From NCBI GenBank assembly GCA_037367405.1, contig JAZKJV010003259.1:558001-622000 (forward strand): 64,000 nt of DNA. The letters run 5' to 3'. This DNA comes from Ottelia alismoides (Eukaryota > Streptophyta > Magnoliopsida > Alismatales > Hydrocharitaceae). The translations under genes and the position numbers were made by a program. The notes beneath the pieces are model-generated. The model ran no database searches. It worked only from the letters and a program-made list of their open reading frames with translations, and had not been told where the DNA came from. Shown piece after piece: positions 9,501 to 19,759 of the stretch; the stretch's first letter is position 1, and each line of letters starts with the position of its first letter.

Positions 9501-11928
9501 ATAAGCAGCGGGAACAGTTGGAAGAACGTGGCTGTTGGTGTAGTAGCAGGATGTCCATCCCGCCCAGCATCTTCTTGCTTCACAAAAACGGATGAATCTA
9601 TTGAACTAAGCAATTGTGATGGAATTTGTAAAAATACTGCACAATCTCTTAAACAGGGTCATGGAACTTTTGCAGAAAAGAACAGCACGTCATTATCTGG
9701 ACATTCTCACCCAAGTTTCTGTTCTTCAGATAGTGAGAATCCAACTTCAGATACCGAAGACATGGAATTAATTTCTAATGCCGATGTGGATGAGCTACTT
9801 CAGAATTACGATTCTGGGCAATCTCTTGGAGTCGACAATATCTGTTGTAATAACATCCATGTAGTGACAGTTGAGGTGCGTACAATTTTCTGAGCTGTCT
9901 TTTCTGCATTTCACCTTTTTACGAAGAGAAAAAATGCACCAGAAACTAAACAAAACAGTGCTTCCAATTTAAATCGAAAACCTCGCATCAAAAATATTTT
10001 CATGAGATGGAGATCAGATCATCCATATAAATTAAATATATAATCTTATGATTTTGTTTGTTTGTTTGTTTCATTGAAACAACTATGTATTGGTTTTAGA
10101 TCCATGTTTTGTTAGTGCTGAAAAATTGCTGCAATAATCATTCTTGGGCTGAAGTGTTTTTTTTGCAATAGTTGATTTTGTTATATATGTTCTAGGCAAG
10201 CTTTACATACATATTCGGTTATTCTCTGATACGAACAAGTATACTAAGTTGATCTATAACCCCACCTCCCAATTAATAGCTCGCCATTAAAGTTTCATTC
10301 TAGATGTGCAATGCAAAGCAAAAGCTTGGATGAAACCTGTCATCTCATAGAGTCAAATGATGCCCCCCTAATTTCTTTATTTTATACATTAATGCAAAAT
10401 TTTGTTTGTCCTCTAACTCTCTAAGGAAGATTCACCTTAGCCTTTGCTATGTCAGTTGCTTCATTGACTGATTTATTTGTTTCTTTTGCGCATTTGAACT
10501 CAGATGGCTGGACTATGCATGATGCATTGCTGATGCACCTGTATAATCAGTTATTAAGTTTTGATTTCACTTCTACAGAATTGATGCTTTTTCATATTTT
10601 TTTTTTCTATTTCAGCTCATGCTCTTGTAACTTATCTTTCATGCGATCGACAATCCATATACATGGTTAATTCTCTGCACCTTTTCGTCATTGTTGATGT
10701 TGTGGTTGCAGGTTGCATCTCCTCCCCATGGCGGAACGAATTCATTGTCTGATTCACACATGTTGAATGCAGAGCTGCCATCCGATTTCAAGGATGTTGA
10801 ACAAACCAGTCCTATCTCTGTACTGGATCCTCCTGATTTAGAAGCAAGATCGAGTCCGGACTGCTTCGGAAGAGTAGATGCCGACCTTCAAGGTACTGAT
10901 TGATTATTAAGAGGGAAAGTAATCTTCAGTATTTTTATCACCATGCATTGTGTTAACTGAGAGGTTTACTGAATGCCAGCAGCATGCGTTGCTGATCTCT
11001 ACTTAACCTAAATGATAATATCTTTGGCGCTAGGTTCTATTCACACATGGGTTAAATGAATATGCTCCTTGGAGCATATAGGACTATGCTCCCACCCTTT
11101 TTCCACATTTTTTATTTTTGTAAAATGAAAAGATTTACGGAAGATGGTGAAATTTTGTTGGGATCATCTTCATATTCAAGCATTGCTCGTCAATATCTTT
11201 CCAACAAATTATAATGAAACTTATTATTGTCAATGCTTCTTGGTGATATTGACGCTCTTTAGGCTAGTGAGTGATGTTTCTTCTGGTGTCAATACGCAGA
11301 GCTCCGGTTGCAGCTGCAATTTTTAAAATCAGAATCAGAAACCACAAGCACAGATATGGAAGAAATAGGAATACTGAGTGATGAAGAAGGAAGTCAAGAT
11401 GGCAGTGCCCATCCAGAATTGGAAGTCCCAGAGTTTTGCACAGAAGAAGAAGAAAGGGACTTCTCATACGTACTTGGTATCCTTACAGATTCAGGTTTCC
11501 AAGGTGTTTCCATGGACAAGATCTTCAATGCTTGCTATTTACCGGAAACCCCCGTCGATCCATGCATTTTCGAGAAACTGGAGAAAGTATTTGACGAGCC
11601 AGAAGTGTGGTCAAGAGATGAAAGAAAGCTGCTGTTTGACCTTACAAACTCTGCACTTTCGGAGTTCCTTGCACCGAGCATCGATCTCCATCCGTGGGTC
11701 TGGTCAGGGAAGGTTGTTGGCCGCATTCATAACAGGAAGGTGTTTGCTGAGGAAGTATGGAAATTGTTGGCCAGGAGAAGAATGAAACCCTCTAGGAAAC
11801 CTGTACTACCACTTATGGATGCAGACTGGATGGATGTCAGAGGTGTCATCAATTCCATTGGAAGAGATGTAGAAAGGATGATACGGGACGAGCTCCTCGA
11901 CGAACTTATTTCCGATCTCATTTGCTGA
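6571..11928 (+). CDS. TRM (TON1-recruiting motif)/LONGIFOLIA-family protein with DUF4378, five exons, 912 aa
   Basis: I join exons 6571-6625, 7262-7350, 8091-9875, 10712-10892 and 11300-11928. Every junction is GT-AG and the phases agree, giving 2739 nt. The start is the first ATG after the TATA-like box, and the N-terminus is basic (MDRWDKHRRSRGS). Residues 66-98 carry EMLIEKELTKKMD and PPPGVIAKLMGLDMLP, the hallmark VIAKLMGLD block. Near 462-495 is RHISKQWIV followed by TLGEMLAISD. Residues about 704-715 are ELRLQLQFLKSE, and about 756-905 form the DUF4378 region, ending RDELLDELISDLIC. In Arabidopsis, TRM proteins bring TON1 and PP2A to cortical microtubules and affect division-plane placement and cell elongation; the same role here is inference. 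The exon 1 donor (AAG/GTTCTT) is weak, so the first 18 residues are the least certain. No frameshift or stop was seen. Confidence 0.88.
6626..7261 (+). other. Intron 1 of the TRM-family gene
   Basis: It is bounded by GT at 6626 and TTATGCTCAG at 7252-7261. It is pyrimidine- and T-rich, as plant introns are, with no element recognised inside. The other introns are 7351-8090, 9876-10711 and 10893-11299. Confidence 0.6.
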
Positions 11929-12320
11929 CAGGTACCATCCTGAATTTCGACTTCGACATATATATTGCGAACATCAGCACAAGCATGATGTTGCTGCTGG
12001 TTTTGCATACGGAACGAGAACAATCTCCATCCTTCGGTAGTTTTTCACGTGAGCATGCATAGTGTGTAAAGCTTGTGACGATACCGTTTGATGTCGCTCT
12101 GTTCTTACAGTATATGCGTTTGAGTCTGTCGTTGCCCCTCGCACGTCTCTGAGTGGGGTTGTTGTGTGGTAGCAGGAAAGATTTGATCCTTGTGTGCACC
12201 TAAACAAGTTATTTTAGTATGCTTAGGTTCAGGGAAGTAATATTACATGATAGATAGCATATGTGAGTTGTACAAATGATCAACTATTATTGTATTTGGA
12301 AAAAATTTACAGTAATTTAT
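11929..12320 (+). other. Probable 3' untranslated region of the TRM-family gene
   Basis: The non-coding sequence after the TGA at 11926-11928 becomes AT-rich by about 12230. No unambiguous polyadenylation signal stands out, so the end is a guess. Confidence 0.35.
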
Positions 12321-15300
12321 TTTTAGTTGGCTGGAATGTACTTTCAACACTTTGATTTCTCTACTGTTTAGCTTGATTTCATCTTAATTGCTCCATTAAT
12401 CAATTAGCATGGAACTTGGTTGGTAACAGTTCAGTATAATATCCAAATCACTTGGCTTCTTTTTTCTAACTGAATTATAATCAAGGTTTGAAAAAAAAAC
12501 GAAAGATGGAAGCGTCAGTTTTTCCAAGAAAAAATCGTAATTTAAATATACGGTATTAGAATTAAGATACCTATACAAGAAAAATTCCTTAAAATTACAT
12601 AAGGCTGGCTAACAATATATAAACTATAACAAATCAACATTTCAATAAACAAGTGACCTACCACTTTGAAGCTTGAAGAACAACGGACCTAAAAGGTCAA
12701 GAAACAGACTGCGCAATTGATCAAATCAATCAATTAACTGAGAAATACTTATCTGAATGAGTGACTGGTCGCAACCGGTTGCTAAAAAATCTGAACTTGT
12801 TGGAGCTTCTCAGGTAACGATAAATGAACAAACAACTAATTACTATTCAAATATCGAATTAATACCTAAAGTGGCAGTGTTGTCATGGACTGAAAGGCTC
12901 ATAGGAGTCCTAACAAGAAGCAAAATAATTAAAATAAACTAAATAGAAGTAAAAAGTGAAAAAAAACCATGAAATAAACTGCAGGAGGCCCTGTGAGACG
13001 CGAGGGAAATTAAGCAAAATTCAGGGTTAAAGTCTTGCTTTTGACTTAATTTATGTGCAAAAATCTCATAGCATGTTTACCACTTACTTTGTACATAATT
13101 TTTTTAAGGTATATTTGTTGTGAAATATCTAAAAAAATGACCAACTATTTAATACAAAAACTGTATAGACTTGCTGTTATAACCACGCATATAATATAGC
13201 ATACAACTATATAGTTTATTAAATCTAATTTATATTATAATTACTTATATACGTAATCTTTGTATACACGTTGTTTACCTTTCTAAAATTGTATTCATAT
13301 AAACTTTACAATTCATAAACTTAACAATTCGCACTCACACTTTTAAAATAAAAACCCACACAACCTTCAAAAACGGATACAAAATAAATGCCTAATCTAT
13401 CTGTAATAGTTGGAAAAAATACGTGGATCTCCTATCCCATTTTTTTAATTGCATCCATATTTTATTTGTGCATTTAAATTTAAATAGATGTGGCCCTCAC
13501 GAAGGTCCTTCTTCCCAAAGAAACTGTTGCAAATGAATGACAATTTTTGTTAATTGGTGAATAGATCTTGGAGCAGTTCGGTTAATTGGTTCTCACGGTT
13601 TGAGTCAAATCGACACAATTCTGGATCAACTATTTGCAATCTGGTTTAGCACGGTTCAATCGAAATTAAACTAGTCAAACACAACATAAATTTGAATTTA
13701 TATTAAAATAATAACGGCAGTAATAAATGTTGAACTCATGACCTCTTTTAATCCGTTAATAGTTACTAACAACAACTCCGACTTAATTTTTTGAAAGGAT
13801 TGGATAATAAATATAGTTAACCTATCATTATGCTAAAGTATTTAGTTCAAATATTATTTATATCTATATTAATACCATTTACTATTGTATATTGAAGAAA
13901 ATATTTTATGTATAAAGTAATATATTTTAATTATTTATATATTTTGTATTTAATTTAAGTTTGATTGAGTGTATATTATGTCTAATACATTCTGATTTAA
14001 TTACCCGAATTAACCATTTTTTCTTTATTAGTCTTGTCTAATCCGATTTAAAAAATAATAACATCATCATTCGATTTAACCACTTTGTTTCCATGATCTA
14101 ATCAAATTCAATCCTTTGGTTGAATGAATACAAGTATAACGTAATTTTAATAAAAAAAGTTAACGGTTGAATTACCGATATATAAAGCATTGGAAACGAT
14201 GCGGCATTCGCGGGTAGAAATAAAAAAAATATAATTTACAACGAACATTGTATATTTCATATTTAAAGATATTAAAATAGGATAATTAAATCACTTATTG
14301 TGAAAGGTCATTTTTTTATGTGATTACTATACATCGACGGTGAGAGAGAAATAGATATGGCATTGGAAATTTCATGTATAAAAATAACTTTACGATGGAT
14401 AAAATGTATTGTGATATATTGGTAGGGATGGAAATGGAGGTGGATATATCTAAATATCCATTTATCGTATTCAAAAAATTACCGAATACGAATGTTTGCA
14501 TTCGAATATTAATCGAATATGGATCGGATATTGATATGATTTGTAAAACTTTTCCAGTTACGGATACTTATATGGTAATGGCTTAAATATCTGGATTCGG
14601 ATCCAAATATCCGAATACAATATTTAACATAATTTTATATATCAATTAATATAATATAAGCCATACCACGTGTTATTATATTAGTATTATATTATAAAAT
14701 AATATATTAATGATATTAGTAAACTAATGTGTATTTGGGGGATGAAAAAAATAGAAGTTATGAAACCATATTTCATTTTTGCTTTTGATCAAGAACACAT
14801 GTCACCTCGATGTTCTCTTTTGTCATGATGTAACTTATTTATATTTCATTGATATTTTTTAAATCGATAAATATTCAATTCGTATTCGTATGTGGTCTTT
14901 ATTCGATCCATATTTTTGGATTACATGTTTGTTGGATCCACTTTTGAATTCACTCTTTATTCGATTCATATTTGGATTAGCTTTTTATTTAATTGATCCG
15001 TATTCGACTCTGCTCTTTAAGCGATCCGTCTTCAGATTTGATAAATACCTGATTCGAATTCGTATCCGTAATTTCAAAGATATGATTTCCTTAATGTATA
15101 TCCGAATCATATCCGTATCCGTATTCATATTCAATAGAGATGAAGCGAATGTGATTATGGAAATAAACATATACGATCATTATTCTTCCCTATATTTATG
15201 ACAGGATTATACCGCGACAAGTTCCTAAATCTCAATCACGTTTACTATTTTCTTGTTCGTCTCAAAGAGGAGCGATGATGAAATCGTATACACGGACGCA

Positions 15301-15500
15301 AGTATAGATTCATTAATAACAGCAAGTAACGTGAAAAAAACCACAAGTAAATAAATAAATGGACGTTACTGTCAAGGGAATACAAGAGATCCGTGCGAGC
15401 TTGAAGGATCCGAAGATGTTACTGTGATTGTGCTCATGGCAGGAGATCCAACGAGATGGGATGAGTTTGGGTAACAGATCCATCCATCCACGGTGAGGTG
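12321..15500. other. AT-rich intergenic region, degenerate repeats, no gene
   Basis: No reading frame here looks like a gene. Around 14430-15140 many GGATAT, ATATCC, CGAATACG and TCCGTATCC motifs occur. At about 14896, 14953 and 15013 a roughly 57-60-bp unit (CTCTTTATTCGATCCATATTTGGATTA-like) repeats in degenerate form. This resembles old non-autonomous transposon sequence, but I found no convincing termini. Around 13580-13700 GGTTCAATCG-like motifs recall the subterminal motifs of the hAT element at 820. Confidence 0.5.
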
Positions 15501-15545
15501 ATGGGGAATGGGCAAGAAATCCGTAACAGATATGGACGGTCGATG

Positions 15546-15552
15546 TATAAAG
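15546..15552 (+). promoter_or_regulatory. TATA box of the tandem-repeat secreted peptide gene
   Basis: TATAAAG lies 93 bp before the ATG at 15639, which predicts a leader of about 60 nt without another ATG. Just downstream is a short CATA microsatellite (about 15585-15608). Two copies of TAACAGA, the sequence of a described gibberellin-responsive element, lie upstream near 15473 and 15523. Their function is only suggested. Confidence 0.55.
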
Positions 15553-15638
15553 AGGGCAGGGCTCCAGGCTGTGATGCAAACACCATACATACATACATAC
15601 AAACATACTACTTACTACTCTATTGAGCTCTCAAGGAG

Positions 15639-16505
15639 ATGGAGGAGAAGGTTGCCGTCGTCGCCTTGGCGCTTCTTTCCTTGGCCTTCCTTTCCAAGGG
15701 GATGGCTAGGCCCCTCGACCCGACGGCAGGAGCTTCCATCAACTGCATCGGCGATCCTTCCAATCCCCGGAGCAACTGCCATGGCCATCCCGTGCAGCCT
15801 TCTCCGATCTCGCTCGACTGCATCGGCGATCCTTCCAATCCCCGGAGCAACTGCCACGGCCATCCCGTGCAGCCTTCTCCGATCTCGCTCGACTGCATCG
15901 GCGATCCTTCCAATCCCCGGAGCAACTGCCACGGCCATCCCGTGCAGCCTTCTCCGATCTCGCTCGACTGCATCGGCGATCCTTCCAATCCCCGGAGCAA
16001 CTGCCACGGCCATCCCGTGCAGCCTTCTCCGATCTCGCTCGACTGCATCGGCGATCCTTCCAATCCCCGGAGCAACTGCCACGGCCATCCCGTGCAGCCT
16101 TCTCCGATCTCGCTCGACTGCATCGGCGATCCTTCCAATCCCCGGAGCAACTGCCACGGCCATCCCGTGCAGCCTTCTCCGATCTCGCTCGACTGCATCG
16201 GCGATCCTTCCAATCCCCGGAGCAACTGCCACGGCCATCCCGTGCAGCCTTCTCCGATCTCGCTCGACTGCATCGGCGATCCTTCCAATCCCCGGAGCAA
16301 CTGCCACGGCCATCCCGTGCAGCCTTCTCCGATCTCGCTCGACTGCATCGGCGATCCTTCCAATCCCCGGAGCAACTGCCATGGCCATCCCGTGCAGCCT
16401 TCTCCGATCTCGCTCGACTGCATCGGCGATCCTTCCAATCCACGGAGCAACTGCCATGGCCATCCTCTTCCCCCTGGCCGGTTCATAGGGCCTGCTAGAG
16501 CTTAG
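15639..16505 (+). CDS. Secreted multi-copy cysteine-pair peptide precursor, ten 25-aa repeats (288 aa)
   Basis: The protein opens with a clear signal peptide (MEEKVAVVALALLSLAFLSK, cleavage likely after GMA at residue 23) and a short RPLDPTAGASIN spacer. From residue 36 there are nine complete 25-residue units and a shortened tenth that ends in a different tail, PLPPGRFIGPARA. Each unit holds CIGDPSNPRSNC (C-x10-C), then HGHP, then a Pro/Ser linker ending ISLD. The 75-bp DNA units start at 15744 and every 75 bp after that. The few base differences I see (CAC/CAT for His, CCC/CCA for Pro) are synonymous. An Asn or Asp precedes every unit's first Cys, which would suit an asparaginyl endopeptidase releasing single peptides. 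I do not recognise the family. Each unit could form one disulphide loop. A structural repeat protein of the wall or apoplast is the alternative. Confidence 0.85.
   Translation: MEEKVAVVALALLSLAFLSKGMARPLDPTAGASINCIGDPSNPRSNCHGHPVQPSPISLDCIGDPSNPRSNCHGHPVQPSPISLDCIGDPSNPRSNCHGHPVQPSPISLDCIGDPSNPRSNCHGHPVQPSPISLDCIGDPSNPRSNCHGHPVQPSPISLDCIGDPSNPRSNCHGHPVQPSPISLDCIGDPSNPRSNCHGHPVQPSPISLDCIGDPSNPRSNCHGHPVQPSPISLDCIGDPSNPRSNCHGHPVQPSPISLDCIGDPSNPRSNCHGHPLPPGRFIGPARA
15744..16493 (+). repeat. 75-bp tandem repeat, nine full units plus a partial tenth
   Basis: Unit starts are at 15744, 15819, 15894, 15969, 16044, 16119, 16194, 16269, 16344 and 16419, with the last unit diverging after its CATGGCCATCC. 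The units are almost identical. Because 75 is divisible by 3 and the unit lacks stop codons in every frame, all frames stay open across the array. The frame with the signal peptide is the credible one. Confidence 0.95.
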
Positions 16506-17075
16506 TAATTAGCTCGTGAGATAATAATATATAATGGTATCATCAGAATGTAACTCTGCCAATGTTCCGATACAATAAAATGACATGATTTGATATGCTC
16601 CCTACGTTGAATTTGAATTTGATACAAGCGCAAAATGTATATATATGACATTTAATTTTAACCCATAAAATAAATATGAGAGTTTTATTCACGACGCACC
16701 AAACAAGTTTGATAAGAAAAAAAAGATAATGCACACACGATCCAATCTTTAGAGCATGCGATTCACATCTGATTCCATCTAATGGAAAGATAGAAAACAT
16801 GCATGGATCTTTCGGTCCCACATGCGTATCTCTACCTGTATTTCCGAAAATAACGTTATTTACGTATAGTCAATCAGATATTATTTATGAACGCTATAAT
16901 TCGTACACATGCAATGATTGTTTATCGGTTCTTATGATTTGCATTATTTGAAAGGACTCCATAGTTTATAGGTTGTAATGATTTATTAGGTGATGAAGGG
17001 AAAAATCGAGGGATGTCCAAATATACTTTCTTCTAACCATTGTGCTCCGGACTCCAAGATCTTCTAAAAAACCTG
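16506..17075. other. 3' flank of the repeat gene and intergenic sequence
   Basis: AATAAA within ACAATAAAATG near 16572 is a plausible polyadenylation signal for the peptide gene. The rest is AT-rich with nothing recognised up to the MITE boundary at 17076. Confidence 0.45.
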
Positions 17076-17530
17076 GGCCTGTTCGATAGGAGAATAAGCA
17101 GGAATAATGATGGAGAATAACGAGAATAAGGGTCTATTCTCCGTTCGGCTGGAGGATATGAATAAGGAGAATAAGGTGAAATAAATGTAGGTAAGGTGGG
17201 ATAAAGATAGGAATAAGAGTGAAATAAGATGAAACCACTACAAGAAAAAAGGATTGTAATGACCATTTTGTATTGACGAAAACGTGTGTTGACGAATAAG
17301 ACCGTCACCACAATCCTTATAAAGGGAAAATTATAAAACTCCACTGAAATTATAGAGAAAATTGCAGATTATGATATATTTTCATAGTTAATATAATTTC
17401 ACCTCTTCAACGCATGTTTCCTGAATGAAACGTGCCCTAAGCAATGATATAAATGAGTCCTCCAGCCACCACTTTCTGCTCCTCTCACTTCTCCAGAAAA
17501 ACCCTAGGAACCTCGTAACATTCTCTACCA

Positions 17531-18020
17531 TTGTGGGAATTGGTGGTGGAGGCCGAAGTTGAGGTGGAGCTGGAGCTGGAGGTGAAGGGCGAGGTGGAGG
17601 CGGAGGCAGAGGTCGACATGGAGCCGAAGGTTGAGGTGAAGGTGGAGGGTAAGGCAGAGCCAAAGGTCAAGGTCAAGGCGAATAGCGAGGTTGAAACGGA
17701 GGTCGAGATGGAGGCAGAGGACGAGGTGGAGTCGGAGGTCAAGGTAAAGACCGAGTGCGAGGTGGACTTGGAGGTTAGAACGGAGGGCGAGGTGGAGGCA
17801 GGGGATGAGATGGAGACGGATATCGCGATGAAGGCGAATATCGAGGTGAAACCAAAGGTCGAGATGGAGGTGGAGGACGAGGTGGAACCGGAGGTCGAGG
17901 TGAAGGCAGAGAGTGAGGTGGAGTCGGAAGTCCGGACTGAGTGCTAGGTGGATGCGACGGTCGAGATGAAAGTGGAGGTCGAGGTGGAGACAGAGGTCAC
18001 AACGGATATGGTAGGAAGGT
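17531..18020 (+). repeat. GA-rich degenerate minisatellite (GAGGTSGAG-type) inside the CACTA element
   Basis: About 480 bp are built of degenerate GAGGTGGAG / GAGGTCGAG / GCGGAGG words. One frame (17531-17947) is open for 138 codons and reads as alternating Glu-Val/Lys-Val. Another reads as Gly/Arg-rich but contains stops. The sequence just upstream (about 17455-17525, CTCTCACTTCTCCAG and CCCTAGG) looks like a plant 5' leader, so this may be a captured exon that has drifted. I do not count it as a gene. Confidence 0.5.
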
Positions 18021-19759
18021 AGAGCCGGAGGTCGACATGAAGGAAGAGGCAAAAAAAACTGGCGAGATGTGAGGGCAAGCAATAATCAGTGGTCTGAGGT
18101 TGATGGTGATTTGCGATGGACAAGTCACGACGGCTATCTGCTTTGTGGCAGTAGGTGGTGTTGATGATTGAGGGCGGACCATGAGAATATTGGGTAAAAT
18201 TTGACATTCTAATTTTACAGCACAGAAACCCATGCAATATATCTTTTCCTGTGTTTTTCTCTGTTTGCTTAAATTCTATGAAGCTGGTGCTATCTACAAT
18301 TTTTCTATGCACTATAATTAACTTGAAGCTCTATGAAAATATAAAGTTCGATTTTTCCCTTCCTTTATATGATGTCAGAGTTGGGTGAATGAATGCTCCA
18401 AGAGACACCACTAAATATTATTATATCACATTAAAGTCATCCAGAAGATCAAAAACAATTGTCCACCATCAATAGCGTAATCCTAATACTCATGTGCCTG
18501 ATTCAACTGAGATTTTGATCTCAGTAGAAATGGCTTTCTCTTTTGTTCTACCACTGCAATCATCTCTTTTAACGGCAACTCAGAAAATCATTATTGTAAA
18601 AAAACGAATGCTCCACAAAAGAAGTTGAAGCCCACACGTATGTTAAAGATCAGTTTTCCTTTTGTTGATTTGGTCATTGGATGTTTCACATGCAAGTGGT
18701 CTGATTGCAAAAATGTGGTAGAGTTGATTTAGAACATCTGATCTCCTCCATGGATATTAGAATTAGTATGTAGCAATGTTGTCTCTAATTCATTTTTTGG
18801 TACATTAGACTTCTCTTTCAGGTGAAAGATCTGAGGATTTATTCATGCAGTTCTTTTGTCACTGTTTAAAGATACACATTCACAAGTAGGATTAGTGATT
18901 GAAGTGAAATGCAGAGGTCTTACTTTATATGTATGGTACTCATCTACTGAGGCATCAACAATATCATTGTTTGCTATGGTACCTAGGAACAAGTAGTATC
19001 TTATGTAAATTTTATTTTATCACCGAATTTTTGAAAGACAAGGGTAGAAATCCTCACTCTACCCATTAGAAAATATTAAATATTGTGAGAAATGCAAGAA
19101 AATAAGGCCCTTTTATGAAACTCTAAGAACAAACTTTGTACTATCATTGCATTAATGTCATACTAACTGGGTGATGTAGTTCTGCAACTGCAGACATTAA
19201 ATGTATGCTTCACAAACAGTTTAGTACTAATCTTTTGGTGTTTTCCATTCATTATTTGGCATTTAAAATGTTCCTAAATTTTAATCTATTTATGTCTTTA
19301 TATCATCCTCTACAAATGCGAATTGATCGACATCGTTAGCTTTTTTGCACCTATGATACCACCTAGTGAAGTTATATCTTAGCCGTGGATTGTGTCAACC
19401 ACACTCTTGTCCTGCTCGATACAAAATGATCATCGGATTTGATATTTTGCTTAAGATTTTTGGTAGAGCTCATAGAGCAGGGGGGAATATTTCTTATTAC
19501 ATCACGTGGATTAGATAACTGTTGCCATTCAGTCATAAAGATGACCTCATTGAATGCATAAAATGGGTGAAGTGAATAGTTGCCAATTGATTTGGCATAT
19601 TTATAATGCATCTATCCACCTACATAGGGTACATACATGCATTTTATATAATGCATATTACACGTGCAATTGGTTGGGCATATTTATAATCCATCTACCT
19701 ACACCGTGTACATATATGCATTTTATATATGCATATTACAGGATCAATGGATGGAGCAT
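18021..19759. other. CACTA interior, AT-rich, no recognised gene
   Basis: The reading frames are short and non-characteristic. Near 19610-19745 a motif pair (GGCATATTTATAATSCATCTA plus ATGCATTTTATAT) occurs twice, about 70 bp apart. No other structure is supported. Confidence 0.45.

Noticed and set aside
12757..12942. 61-codon ORF in the intergenic region after the TRM gene
   Set aside because: Short, without recognisable sequence, promoter or splice context.
14425..15205. Complete hAT element with TAGGGATGG/TTCTTCCCTA ends
   Set aside because: The termini match only about 9 of 15 bases and the flanking 8-mers only 5 of 8, too weak to call.
15508..16488. Long ORFs in all other frames and on the minus strand across the peptide-gene repeat
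   Set aside because: They result from a stop-free 75-bp unit. Only the 15639 frame has a signal peptide, a nearby TATA box and a distinct C-terminus.
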